In this document: positions 9,709-18,586 of the stretch, piece by piece
How positions within the stretch are numbered: the stretch's first letter is position 1
How the letters are laid out: every line of letters begins with the position of its first letter
Assembly (NCBI RefSeq): GCF_008329945.1
Contig: NZ_CP035807.1
Span: 1,550,001 to 1,614,000, forward strand
DNA: 64,000 nt
Direction of reading: 5' to 3'
DNA from: Thiospirochaeta perfilievii
GTDB taxonomy: Bacteria; Spirochaetota; Spirochaetia; DSM-2461
Made by a program: the position numbers and the translations under genes
The notes under the pieces: generated by a model
Told to the model about the DNA's origin: nothing
The model's input: only the letters and a program-made list of their open reading frames with translations
The model's database searches: none

Positions 9709-12558
9709 CTAATATCCAAATATTTTTTTTAATGATAACTTTTCAAGGTCAATTCCAATTATTGTCTCTATCTCGCCAAGATCCATAATCTTTTCATCCC
9801 CAATTATTAATATGTTTTTTACCAAATTTTTTATATAATCATTAAAAAAGAGCTCTAAATCATCAACAGTAAGATTTTTAACCCCATTATATATTAATTT
9901 TCTCATATCTATATTCAATCCATATCGTTCAGACTCTTTTTTTACAAAATAATAGTCTCTTTTAAGTATAGATTCACTCTCAATATTTTTTAATAGAGAT
10001 GATTTTACTGCATCGAAATAGCTATTAACCTTAGGGAAAAAATCTAATAAACCTAAAATACACCTTAATGTTTCAGGAACCTTATCCGCTTGGGTCCCAA
10101 CGTAGAAATTAAATATAAAATTTTCATCCGTATTTCTTGGCAAGGAGTAACTAGCATAGGCAGAATAGGCCAAACCTCTTCTCTCCCTTACTTCCTGGAA
10201 AACTACAGAGTCCATACCACCACCAAAGTACTCATTAAATAGAAATACTATAGGTAGAAGATCCTTATTAAATTTAACTCCTTGGGATGTTAGAAGGATC
10301 TCACTTTGAACCATATTGTAATTTGTAAAATATCCTAAAGCCTTACCATGTTTTTTTGGTGTGAAGATTTTTGTTTCCTTGGTATTTTCACTGTTTTCCA
10401 GTTTATTTGAAAAATCATTCAACTTCTCGATTAAGGAGTCTTTTTTACTTGGGCCATAATAGAATATTTCAAAATTTGAAGAAAATGTTGTGTGGATAAT
10501 ATCTATTAATTTCTCACTACCGACTCTTTTAAGCTCTCTTAAAGTTAAGTAGTACCTAAAAGGGTTATCTTTGCCAAAATGTAGATAATTATACAGCCCC
10601 CCCCAAAGGATAACCCTTTTACTACTCTTGGCATTCTCCCTCATAAGACCGACTCTTTTTAAAAACTTTTTATATCTTTTTTTATCAGACTTACCACTTT
10701 TGATAAATTTCTCTACCAGGTGTAGTCCAAAATCAAAATCCTTTTCTCGGCCACTTAAGGATATAACAGTTTTATTATCTTTGCTGGAAATAACAAGGTC
10801 TAATCCTAATTTAAAAAGCTCTTGCTGAAACTCTTTAGCAGTAAACTCCCCGGCCCCAATATAGTCACTATACTCAACACCATAATGAATCCTAAGATCA
10901 TCTAACCTCCCCATATCCGCAGTTAAGAGTAGTTCAAAAAGTTCATTACTACTATTTTTTTCATAGTATAAGGATCTATTTAATCCTAAGGGTATTGGAG
11001 TTAACTCTTCTAAATCGGCAAATACAGGAGGATTTCTTTGTACGGTTATTTTCTTGAAATCACTACAAAACTTAGACTCAATCTCTCTATTTAAAACCAC
11101 AGGAGTTAGATTTGGTTTCTTAATATACATTAAGTTTTTAGCCTTACCCTTTTTTTTATATACAACAATATAGTTATCATTAAACTTTCTATTAATAAAA
11201 TCGACTAAATCGTTAAATGTAATTTTTTTCAGCCTATCAATCCGTTTTAGATAGTTATCCCAGCTTAAACCGGTAACAAAGGCATCAACAAAACTCTCAA
11301 CCTTGTTAGATCCTTCTAACTCATTAAGTTTATCTATCTCAAAACATGTAATAACTGCATCATTATACCATGATTCAAAGTTACCATCCCTTAACCTATC
11401 AATCTCTTTTAAAAGCAGACTAGTAACTTTTTTTAAGGATTGATGTACACCTGGCACTCCATAAAGGGAGAACCAACTATAGTCCCTATATACTTCATAG
11501 GATGACTCTGCTTCTAAAACAAGCTGTTTCTGCACAAGATTAAGATCTAGAATACCCGCCTGATTATTACTCATGATCATATCAATTAGGGTTAAATATA
11601 GTTCATCTTCACTTCCAAAACCATCAAATCTATAACCTAATAATACAAATGTAGAGTCTACACCATAGATAGTTTTGTTTGTAATACCGGTAATAGGCTC
11701 CTCAATTACTGCGTTTTTTACAGGAGGATTCCCCTTATCGATACTCCCCCAGTACTTATCAATAATAGATATAGTCTCATCAAATTCTAAATCTCCAGTT
11801 AAAATAATAGCCATGTTACATGGGACATACCACTTGTTTAGAAACGCTTCTATTTTTTCCATAGAAGGTTTTTTAAGGTGCTCTCCCTTCCCTAGGATTC
11901 CTGCCCTACCATAGGGATGTTTAGGGAATAGACAATTCAAAAATGTATCATAGGCCCTAGAAACATCATCATCTTGAGCCTGGTTAAACTCTTCGTATAC
12001 AACTTCTAACTCTGGGGGAAATAGTCTTAATACAGGGCTTGTAAACCTCTCCTTCTCTAGACTAATCCATCTCTCTAACTCAACTTTTGGAATATCATTT
12101 TCGTATACAGTCTCTTCAAATCCTGTTCTTGCGTTTGTATTTCGACACCCCATAATTGAGTATAGTTTATCCAGCTCTCCTGGGATTGCTTCTAAACTAG
12201 CTGCTGATGAGAGTTTATCAATTTCACTATTTATTCTTATAATCTCTTCTGGGGACTCTGTTTGTGCTAAATCTTCGTAATGCCCTTTAATTTTAGATAT
12301 TATTGATGCTTCCTTTTCCCTATCAAGGGCTCCTATTAGGTCTGTTCCCTTAAACATCATGTGTTCAACATAGTGGGCTAGTCCAGTAGCATCAGAGGGG
12401 TCAGAAGTTGCCCCTGCCTTAACTGCAATCCTAGTTTTAATCCTAGGTTCATCAAGGTCTCTAGAGAGATAAACTTTTAAGCCATTTCTCAAAGTGTATA
12501 TTCTAACCCCATAGGGGTCATTATCAAATTTCTGATAATCATATTCATTAGGATTCAT
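9709..12558 (-). CDS. M16 family zinc metalloprotease, two-domain
   Basis: A 949-aa member of the pitrilysin/insulinase family. The inverted zinc motif HYVEH (His62, Glu65, His66) is followed by the third ligand region EVVYEEFNQAQDDD. The C-terminal half repeats the fold without a zinc site but with the substrate-gripping RERRGLAYSAYASYS motif. No signal peptide is visible, so it is likely cytoplasmic. The ATG has no ribosome site; a perfect TATAAT ends 6 nt upstream (12565-12570), so its transcript is probably leaderless. That promoter directly abuts the terminator of the preceding gene. Confidence 0.92.
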   Translation of the reverse strand: MNPNEYDYQKFDNDPYGVRIYTLRNGLKVYLSRDLDEPRIKTRIAVKAGATSDPSDATGLAHYVEHMMFKGTDLIGALDREKEASIISKIKGHYEDLAQTESPEEIIRINSEIDKLSSAASLEAIPGELDKLYSIMGCRNTNARTGFEETVYENDIPKVELERWISLEKERFTSPVLRLFPPELEVVYEEFNQAQDDDVSRAYDTFLNCLFPKHPYGRAGILGKGEHLKKPSMEKIEAFLNKWYVPCNMAIILTGDLEFDETISIIDKYWGSIDKGNPPVKNAVIEEPITGITNKTIYGVDSTFVLLGYRFDGFGSEDELYLTLIDMIMSNNQAGILDLNLVQKQLVLEAESSYEVYRDYSWFSLYGVPGVHQSLKKVTSLLLKEIDRLRDGNFESWYNDAVITCFEIDKLNELEGSNKVESFVDAFVTGLSWDNYLKRIDRLKKITFNDLVDFINRKFNDNYIVVYKKKGKAKNLMYIKKPNLTPVVLNREIESKFCSDFKKITVQRNPPVFADLEELTPIPLGLNRSLYYEKNSSNELFELLLTADMGRLDDLRIHYGVEYSDYIGAGEFTAKEFQQELFKLGLDLVISSKDNKTVISLSGREKDFDFGLHLVEKFIKSGKSDKKRYKKFLKRVGLMRENAKSSKRVILWGGLYNYLHFGKDNPFRYYLTLRELKRVGSEKLIDIIHTTFSSNFEIFYYGPSKKDSLIEKLNDFSNKLENSENTKETKIFTPKKHGKALGYFTNYNMVQSEILLTSQGVKFNKDLLPIVFLFNEYFGGGMDSVVFQEVRERRGLAYSAYASYSLPRNTDENFIFNFYVGTQADKVPETLRCILGLLDFFPKVNSYFDAVKSSLLKNIESESILKRDYYFVKKESERYGLNIDMRKLIYNGVKNLTVDDLELFFNDYIKNLVKNILIIGDEKIMDLGEIETIIGIDLEKLSLKKIFGY

Positions 12559-12564
12559 AGGTTT

Positions 12565-12570
12565 ATTATA
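12565..12570 (-). promoter_or_regulatory. -10 box of a leaderless promoter for the M16 gene
   Basis: Minus-strand TATAAT matches consensus fully and is followed by 6 nt and then ATG 12558, so the start point should coincide with the start codon. The -35 region falls in the T-run and stem of the preceding terminator and is poor. Confidence 0.6.
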
Positions 12571-12573
12571 AAT

Positions 12574-12606
12574 AAAAAAAGACCTAAATGATAGTTCATT
12601 AGGCCT
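12574..12606 (-). terminator. Intrinsic terminator after the repeat-protein gene
   Basis: On the minus strand AGGCCTAATGA pairs with TCATTTAGGTCT (one bulge, one G-T pair) and is followed by TTTTTTTATTT. It lies 37 nt after the stop of the 12643-13413 gene. Its T-run leads straight into the -10 box of the next gene. Confidence 0.8.
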
Positions 12607-12642
12607 TTATATTACTATTGAGATAATTATTATATATGACTA

Positions 12643-13413
12643 CTAAGGTTCAGAAATTTTATCACCTGGGGAAGCCACTACAGAATCAGAAATAACATCT
12701 CCATCTATCGGGGTTTTATCTACTTCAACATCAACTGTAACATCTTCTTTTATTGGTTCTGTTGCATCATCTACAACATCAACTGTAACATCTTCTTTTA
12801 TTGGCAAAGCTGTATCATCTACAACATCAACTGTAACATCTTCTTTTATTGGCAAAGCTGTATCATCTAAAACATCATCAATAACATCATCATTGGTTAC
12901 CGTTGTTGGAGCCTCTTTAACATCTTTTAAAACATCACTTACTTGATCCGATGTATCAATATAATCCTTATTTATACTCTCATTTACTGGTAGTGATGAT
13001 AGGGCATAAACAACATTAAAACTTGAAATAATATCGTTAGGATATGGACTACCAAGGATAAACTCTCTGTATACCATCTCCTTTAGAGCGTACCTTCTGT
13101 TAGGAAAAATGTTATATATCAGACCGTGGGGCAGATTAAATGCTTCCATAACAAGAAGAGAAAAGCTCCCTGTTGTAATAAACTCCCCATCATTTAAAAC
13201 GGTCTCACCCCACTTATAACTCTCTAAATATGTAGTTGCGTCATCCACTGTAGCCTGATCATCTAAAATCCCGGCAGCTTGCAAAACAATAAGGGATACA
13301 TAGTTAGTCTTTGCATCATCATTTTTATATAACTCATCTAAAATTTCATTGGACTGGGCAAATACCCCTCCACAAAATTGAATTAAAATTAATATTATCA
13401 ATACTCTCTTCAC
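12643..13413 (-). CDS. Exported acidic repeat protein of unknown function
   Basis: A 256-aa protein starting with GTG 13413 (GAGGT ribosome site) and an N-terminal signal peptide (VLIILILIQFCGGVFAQ). The middle region contains short helices, and the C-terminal third carries three tandem 16-residue copies of DDTALPIKEDVTVDVV rich in Asp, Val and Thr, encoded by 48-bp direct repeats. I do not recognise a family. It is the last gene of a three-gene exported set with the FecR-like and barrel-like proteins, so an envelope or periplasmic role is the best inference. Confidence 0.7.
   Translation of the reverse strand: MKRVLIILILIQFCGGVFAQSNEILDELYKNDDAKTNYVSLIVLQAAGILDDQATVDDATTYLESYKWGETVLNDGEFITTGSFSLLVMEAFNLPHGLIYNIFPNRRYALKEMVYREFILGSPYPNDIISSFNVVYALSSLPVNESINKDYIDTSDQVSDVLKDVKEAPTTVTNDDVIDDVLDDTALPIKEDVTVDVVDDTALPIKEDVTVDVVDDATEPIKEDVTVDVEVDKTPIDGDVISDSVVASPGDKISEP
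12724..12873 (-). repeat. Three tandem 48-bp coding repeats
   Basis: Three near-identical 48-bp units, each encoding a 16-aa acidic repeat. Two units are almost identical and the third differs at the ALP/TEP position. Copy number may vary by slippage. Confidence 0.85.
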
Positions 13414-13428
13414 AAATAGACCTCTTCA

Positions 13429-14190
13429 CTACTCTTCTATTGGATTTATAGTTATTGTTACACGAGTAGTTCCTAAAATAGCTGATTCAACAACACTTGG
13501 AACTGGAACACCAGAATTAGACTGACCATCTAAACTATTTTGTCTAGACTTTTTAATAACCGGAGGCTTGGTAGAAGCTGTTGTAGACCTCTCTTTTTCA
13601 ACCATCACCCTAGGTTTAACTGGTGCCGAGTCTGGGGAAATCATCTGTGTAGAGCCACCAGCTCTTACAGCTACACCAACTGTCTCATTATTATCAGGAA
13701 CATCTGCCTTCTCTCCTGCTTTTGGTTCACTACTTGGTTTAAAGGCAACAACCCCTCTAATAACCTTTAGTTTATTTCCAGAGAACTCAAAAGCTGTACC
13801 ACGAACAGACGCCGTAGCTACAGGGCTTTTAATTTTAAAGTCATTAACCTTTCCCGCAATCTTTTTTACATCAGCCTTTATCTTTCCACCTTGTAAAAAA
13901 AGAGAGGTGTTTATACTATCTTGAGTCTCTGTAATCTCACTTAGAGTCATTCGTGTTAATGGTAAAACATCCAGTGTTGCATTTCCTAGATCTAAAGTTA
14001 TTTGGGAATTAAACCCAGTGGATAGGGTAGAATCAGCATGAATAACCATCCCCTTCTCTATTTTACTCCATGAACTCTCTCCGGATTTTCTTACTTTAAC
14101 CTTTCCAAAAAAATCAACTACAGTCACTTCTGCAAAGATTGATGAGAAACTAATAAAAATAAGTATACTTAAAAATAATACTCTCTTCAT
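13429..14190 (-). CDS. FecR-domain exported protein
   Basis: A 253-aa protein with a clear signal peptide (VLFLSILIFISFSSIFA) and a FecR-type domain at about residues 20-140: VDFFGKVKVRKSGESSWSKIEKGMVI, STLSTGFNSQITLDLG and SPVATASVRGTAFEFSG are the family's hallmarks. The C-terminal 90 residues are low-complexity. Here the domain is periplasmic and not an anti-sigma factor, since no membrane segment follows it. The TAGGAG ribosome site supports ATG 14190. In other spirochaetes FecR proteins of this type are often next to CHASE2 cyclases, as here. Confidence 0.85.
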   Translation of the reverse strand: MKRVLFLSILIFISFSSIFAEVTVVDFFGKVKVRKSGESSWSKIEKGMVIHADSTLSTGFNSQITLDLGNATLDVLPLTRMTLSEITETQDSINTSLFLQGGKIKADVKKIAGKVNDFKIKSPVATASVRGTAFEFSGNKLKVIRGVVAFKPSSEPKAGEKADVPDNNETVGVAVRAGGSTQMISPDSAPVKPRVMVEKERSTTASTKPPVIKKSRQNSLDGQSNSGVPVPSVVESAILGTTRVTITINPIEE

Positions 14191-14200
14191 ATAAACACTC

Positions 14201-15439
14201 CTAAATACTTAAGGACAGATATGCTGCCAACATTCCACTTACACTACTGTCTAAGACAGCCTTATTAGGGAAAAAGACCCCTCCTGAAACTGAAACCCCT
14301 AAATCTGAAAATGGACGATAATTTCCAACTAAACTAACTTCTAGACCAAGATAATTCCCACTGACATTGGATTTTAAATCCTCATCAGATATAACTCCAT
14401 CAACAGTTCTAAAAAAGATTGTAGAACCTAATTGGGCCTGAAGATTCTCCATTGGAGATACTGAATTCTGTATTTTAAAATATGTAAGATTTTGATTATT
14501 AATGGAGTAAATAGTTCCTGGTCCACCTGTAGTTAATGGAGAGTAGAGATGTACCCCATCGGATATGGATATATCCCCCTGATTTGCTCCTAAGGTTTGG
14601 GTATTTAGTTTTGAATCCCCTGAACTTATTCCAAAGTCAACTCTGATAAAAGGTGATAATCTTCTAATTATCTCATTATCAAAGTTCATAAACCATGTGG
14701 TTGATATAACTCCCATTCCGGCTAATAAAGGCGCACCCTTATCCTCAGTGGTAATATTATCTAGATAGAAAAACTGTCCTGTTAATAGATTACTTCTAAA
14801 AGAGTAGAAAATATCATCCTTTATTGTTCCACTTACTCCTCCACCTAAATACAGCGCTAAGTTAACAAAACTATTTACATCCTGGGAAGAGTATAGGGAA
14901 GCCCATATAGTCATGGAGTCAAACTCCTTAATATAGTCAACACCTTCTATAACTCTGCTAACACCACCATCGTCATTAGAGGTTGTAAAAAGGCTTACTT
15001 CATTATCATTAATTAAGCTGCTAAGGAGTATGTGGGTATTTAAAACTCCTGGACCTAGGGCTAGACTTAAAGATATTCCATCAAGAACATGGTTTAAAAT
15101 ATCCCCGCTATAATCAGAGATGTAATCCCTTCCTATATTTAGACTCATGTTTTTTACAGGAAATGATATTAATAGAGTTGATAAATCAAAGACATTTTTA
15201 ACTGTAGAACTAGACTCACTACTATATGAAAGCTTATAAAAACCATCTACAGCAAAACTTACACTGTTAGTAATATCTAAAGAGCTATATATAGAAACCT
15301 TTTGATAGCCAAACATATAAGAACTATCTGAAATATGAAACCCTAAAAAGGAATCAATAGAAGCCCCATAGTCTATGTTCATTCCAAATCCAAGATTAAT
15401 AATCAAAAGAATATATAGAGATAAGAACAGCTTTTTCAT
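14201..15439 (-). CDS. Putative outer-membrane beta-barrel protein
   Basis: A 412-aa protein with a signal peptide (KLFLSLYILLIINLGFG) and alternating hydrophobic/polar strands throughout (for example VSIYSSLDITNSVSFAVDGFYKLSY and YLGLEVSLVGNYRPFSDLGVSVSGGVFF), which is the pattern of an outer-membrane barrel. It does not end in the usual aromatic residue. No named family is recognised. It is the first gene of a three-gene minus-strand set divergent from the CHASE2 cyclase, suggesting a shared envelope-sensing unit. Confidence 0.65.
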   Translation of the reverse strand: MKKLFLSLYILLIINLGFGMNIDYGASIDSFLGFHISDSSYMFGYQKVSIYSSLDITNSVSFAVDGFYKLSYSSESSSTVKNVFDLSTLLISFPVKNMSLNIGRDYISDYSGDILNHVLDGISLSLALGPGVLNTHILLSSLINDNEVSLFTTSNDDGGVSRVIEGVDYIKEFDSMTIWASLYSSQDVNSFVNLALYLGGGVSGTIKDDIFYSFRSNLLTGQFFYLDNITTEDKGAPLLAGMGVISTTWFMNFDNEIIRRLSPFIRVDFGISSGDSKLNTQTLGANQGDISISDGVHLYSPLTTGGPGTIYSINNQNLTYFKIQNSVSPMENLQAQLGSTIFFRTVDGVISDEDLKSNVSGNYLGLEVSLVGNYRPFSDLGVSVSGGVFFPNKAVLDSSVSGMLAAYLSLSI

Positions 15440-15527
15440 ACAATATTAACTCCTATTGCTATTTAACTTAATTATAACCTAAAATTAATGTAGAATCTAA
15501 CTATTTACAAGAATTAAAGGTTTATTT

Positions 15528-18251
15528 ATGAAAAAAAAGAATTTAATAAGTTTTTTGATCCCATTTTTTATTGTTTCACTTATAAGTCTATTAGGTGTAT
15601 ATACTTCAACAGTTAAGGATATAGATAATAAACTCTATGATACCGCCCTTAATATAAAGCCTTTATCAAAGATTTCTGGTAAATTCTTAGACATACAAGT
15701 AGATGATAAAGCTTTAGAGTTATTAAAAATGTATCCATTAAAGAGATCTACCCTAGCCGATGGAATGTTAATTTTAAAAGAGTTTGGTGCAGAATCAGTA
15801 CTTCTTGATACCCAGCTAGTAGATCCTAGTACCCCAGGTTTAAACAGTACAAAATTTAATGAACTCCCAGATCTATTTGATCAGGTCAAAAATAACTCAC
15901 TAAGTATTTCGACCCAACTAATTAAAGCTTTTGCCAGTGGGTCTCTTGGAGGAGAGGATGACTCCTTAGAAGTTGCCGATGAGTATATAGAAGAGCTCGA
16001 GTGGGAATATGATGATCTTTTTGATGATTTAAAAGAGAGTACTAAACAGGTTGCTCTAGATTATGATGAATATATTTCAAACATTTTCAAGCTAATGGAT
16101 AATGTTTATGTTACCAACGATTTTGAACTGGGGAAATCCATTCCTAAAGAGTTCGAGACTTATATAGAAGAGACCCAAGCCTTAAAAAATATTGTTATAC
16201 ACTCTGATCCATTTGAGAAGAGATTTGGAACAAACCCAGCAATACAGATGGTAATGGAGAGTGCTAAAGGCTCTGGTTTTGTAGAGACACTGCTAGATGG
16301 AGATGGGAAAACTAGACGATCCCATATTATCCTAAAAAAAGGGGACAAATACTATCCACACCTCTCATTTATCAGTTACTTAGATAGGGTTGGTAACCCA
16401 GAAATCAATGTGTATAAAAACAAAATGGTTTTAAAAGGTGTAAAAGATGGAGATAAAGAACCCTTTGACCTAACTATTCCCCTAGCCTTTGATGGGTCTA
16501 TGGTAATAGATTGGGCTGGGAAAGAGTATAAAAATACATTTAATCACATTAATTTTTATGAACTTTACCATCATGATACTTTAATGTTAGCCCTAAATAA
16601 TTTTATAACTAAAATACTTACCGACCCTACCCTCTCAAAACTTGCAGGAAGGGACTATAACAACGTATATACACTGTTTGAACTATCGGAAGATATAAAA
16701 ACATCTGGAGATAAGTCTAGTATTGATGACTATAGGGATTATAGGGAACAGATAGTAGAAATATCATCGGATTTAATAAAGGGAACAGCAGAAAAACCAA
16801 GTCTGAATAAAGAGTACAGAAGACAGCTTACCCTCTTTCTAGATCAATACGACGTCACAGATGATGAAAAAGGTTCTCTTTTAAAAAATGCTGATGACAT
16901 TGATAATATCTATAACACTGCTAAAGAGAACCTGGATAATTTAATTGATTTTAGAGAGAAGTTTAAAAATAAGATGAAGGATAGTGTTGTAACATTTGGT
17001 TATACCGCAACATCCACATTTGATATTGGATCAAACCCCTTTGAAAAAGAGTACTCTAATATGGGAATATACCCAACAATTTTTAACAACCTTCTATCAA
17101 GAAAATTTATAACCCTTACGCCTATATGGTTATCAATAATCATGGCTTTTATCTTTGCTCTTTTAGCTACTGTAATAATTAAGAGAAATGAAGCAAAAAC
17201 CGCAATAATTCTAGGTCTTTTACTATTTTTAATTATTATATCCCTCTATTTAGGACTTTTTATAGCTACAGGAATCTATATACAGGTTTTAATACCAGCT
17301 CTTAGTTTTATTCTAGTCTTTATACAGAAGATTTCAGGGAAATTATTGTCTACATCTAAGGATAAAGCTTTTATAAAAAATGCATTTGGACAATATCTCT
17401 CTGAGGATGTTATTAAAGATATAATAAATGATCCTTCTAAACTAAAACTTGGAGGAGAAGAGAAGGAGATTACAGCTTTTTTTACAGATGTAAAAGGGTT
17501 TTCAACTATCTCTGAAAAGTTAACCCCAGATGAGTTAGTTTCCCTATTAAATGAGTACCTAACAGCTATGAGTGATATAGCCCTAGAACATAAGGGAACA
17601 ATAGATAAGTATGAGGGGGATGCAATTATTGGGTTCTTTGGAGCTCCAGCTCCCCTCCCCGACCACGCTACTAAGGCTGTTTTAGCAGCAATACGAATGA
17701 AGCAAGTAGAAAAAAAGCTAAATGTATCATTTAAAGAGAGGGGAATGACTCCATCCCCGGTAAATACCAGAATAGGAATTAACTCAGGCCCATGTGTTGT
17801 AGGAAATATGGGGACTCCTAAAAAAATGGATTATACCATGATGGGAAGCGATGTAAATATAGCAGCAAGACTCGAGGGAGTGAATAAACAGTATGGGACA
17901 TGGATATTAGCAAGTGAAAGAACAATGGATAAGGCTGAAGATATATTTTTATCTAGAAGACTAGATAGAGTTAGGGTTGTTGGTATTAATAAACCTATAA
18001 GACTTTATAACCCAATTGCTGTAAAAACAGAAGCTACAGAGAGTGAGATTACTCTTGTAGAGAAATTTGAAATAGCACTAACAAGTTTTGAAGAGCGAAA
18101 TTGGAAGGAAGCCAAAAATCTTTTTAAAGATGTACTTAAAATTGCCCCAGAGGATAAACCATCGATTAGATACATTCAATTATGTGATAAATTTATTATT
18201 AAAGAACCAGAGCAAGATTGGGATGGTGTATTCAACCTAACTTCAAAATAA
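15528..18251 (+). CDS. CHASE2 sensor adenylate cyclase
   Basis: A 907-aa inner-membrane cyclase making cAMP. Order: N-terminal anchor (residues 8-26), long extracytoplasmic CHASE2 domain (about 30-510), a cluster of membrane helices (about 535-600), then a class III catalytic domain (about 640-830). Metal Asp residues are in FFTDVKGF and YEGDAI, the adenine-specifying Lys and Asp are in DKYEGD and KKMDYT, and the transition-state Asn/Arg are in VNIAARLE, so the enzyme looks active and ATP-specific. The C-terminal tail EEPEQDWDGVF-like ending also occurs in the cyclase at 28.9 kb. An AAAGG site precedes ATG 15528. A 13-bp hairpin ends the unit. Confidence 0.94.
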   Translation: MKKKNLISFLIPFFIVSLISLLGVYTSTVKDIDNKLYDTALNIKPLSKISGKFLDIQVDDKALELLKMYPLKRSTLADGMLILKEFGAESVLLDTQLVDPSTPGLNSTKFNELPDLFDQVKNNSLSISTQLIKAFASGSLGGEDDSLEVADEYIEELEWEYDDLFDDLKESTKQVALDYDEYISNIFKLMDNVYVTNDFELGKSIPKEFETYIEETQALKNIVIHSDPFEKRFGTNPAIQMVMESAKGSGFVETLLDGDGKTRRSHIILKKGDKYYPHLSFISYLDRVGNPEINVYKNKMVLKGVKDGDKEPFDLTIPLAFDGSMVIDWAGKEYKNTFNHINFYELYHHDTLMLALNNFITKILTDPTLSKLAGRDYNNVYTLFELSEDIKTSGDKSSIDDYRDYREQIVEISSDLIKGTAEKPSLNKEYRRQLTLFLDQYDVTDDEKGSLLKNADDIDNIYNTAKENLDNLIDFREKFKNKMKDSVVTFGYTATSTFDIGSNPFEKEYSNMGIYPTIFNNLLSRKFITLTPIWLSIIMAFIFALLATVIIKRNEAKTAIILGLLLFLIIISLYLGLFIATGIYIQVLIPALSFILVFIQKISGKLLSTSKDKAFIKNAFGQYLSEDVIKDIINDPSKLKLGGEEKEITAFFTDVKGFSTISEKLTPDELVSLLNEYLTAMSDIALEHKGTIDKYEGDAIIGFFGAPAPLPDHATKAVLAAIRMKQVEKKLNVSFKERGMTPSPVNTRIGINSGPCVVGNMGTPKKMDYTMMGSDVNIAARLEGVNKQYGTWILASERTMDKAEDIFLSRRLDRVRVVGINKPIRLYNPIAVKTEATESEITLVEKFEIALTSFEERNWKEAKNLFKDVLKIAPEDKPSIRYIQLCDKFIIKEPEQDWDGVFNLTSK

Positions 18252-18257
18252 ATTCAG

Positions 18258-18290
18258 TAATTGTTTGTTGATTTTAACAACAAACAATTA
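18258..18290 (+). terminator. Terminator hairpin after the CHASE2 cyclase
   Basis: A perfect 13-bp stem (TAATTGTTTGTTG with CAACAAACAATTA) and a 7-nt loop starts 7 nt after the stop codon. The following tract is short in T, so efficiency is uncertain. The dyad could also bind a regulator of the promoter just downstream. Confidence 0.7.
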
Positions 18291-18298
18291 TTTCCCTA

Positions 18299-18327
18299 TT
18301 GAATACTAGCTATTTATGGCATACTAT
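18299..18327 (+). promoter_or_regulatory. Sigma-70 promoter for the oadGAB operon
   Basis: TTGAAT (18299-18304), an exact 17-nt spacer and TACTAT (18322-18327) lie 37 nt before the oadG start. This promoter shows that the longer reading frame beginning at 18299 is not translated. Confidence 0.75.
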
Positions 18328-18364
18328 TTATATATTTATCAATCTTAATTCAGGAGTTGGACGC

Positions 18365-18586
18365 ATGTTCGATGTAGGTTTAATTATAACACTAGTAGGA
18401 ATGCTTGGAGTTTTTGTTTTTCTTATTTTACTCGTTTTCTCAATGAGTATTATGTCAACAATCATTCAGAAGGTATTACCAGAAAAAGAGGTTGTGGTTC
18501 CGGTAAAAGCAAAACCGACCCAAGAACTTGAAATTGCAATAGCTATTGCGGCCATCAAAAGCTTATCTTCCAAGGAGAGTCACTAA
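18365..18586 (+). CDS. oadG: Sodium-pump decarboxylase gamma subunit (OadG-like)
   Basis: A 73-aa single-span membrane protein. One helix (IITLVGMLGVFVFLILLVFS) is followed by a basic and acidic linker and an alanine-rich C-terminal tail, the standard OadG plan of membrane anchor plus a tail that binds the alpha subunit. I place the start at ATG 18365, preceded by CAGGAG; the frame extends upstream only through the promoter. Its stop overlaps the alpha-subunit start (TAATG). Confidence 0.85.
   Translation: MFDVGLIITLVGMLGVFVFLILLVFSMSIMSTIIQKVLPEKEVVVPVKAKPTQELEIAIAIAAIKSLSSKESH

Noticed and set aside
12724-12873. 48-bp direct repeats as a CRISPR array
   Set aside because: Units are contiguous with no spacers and encode a peptide repeat in frame.
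18299-18364. N-terminal extension of OadG from TTG 18299
   Set aside because: The interval contains a consensus promoter; ATG 18365 has a ribosome site and matches the family length.
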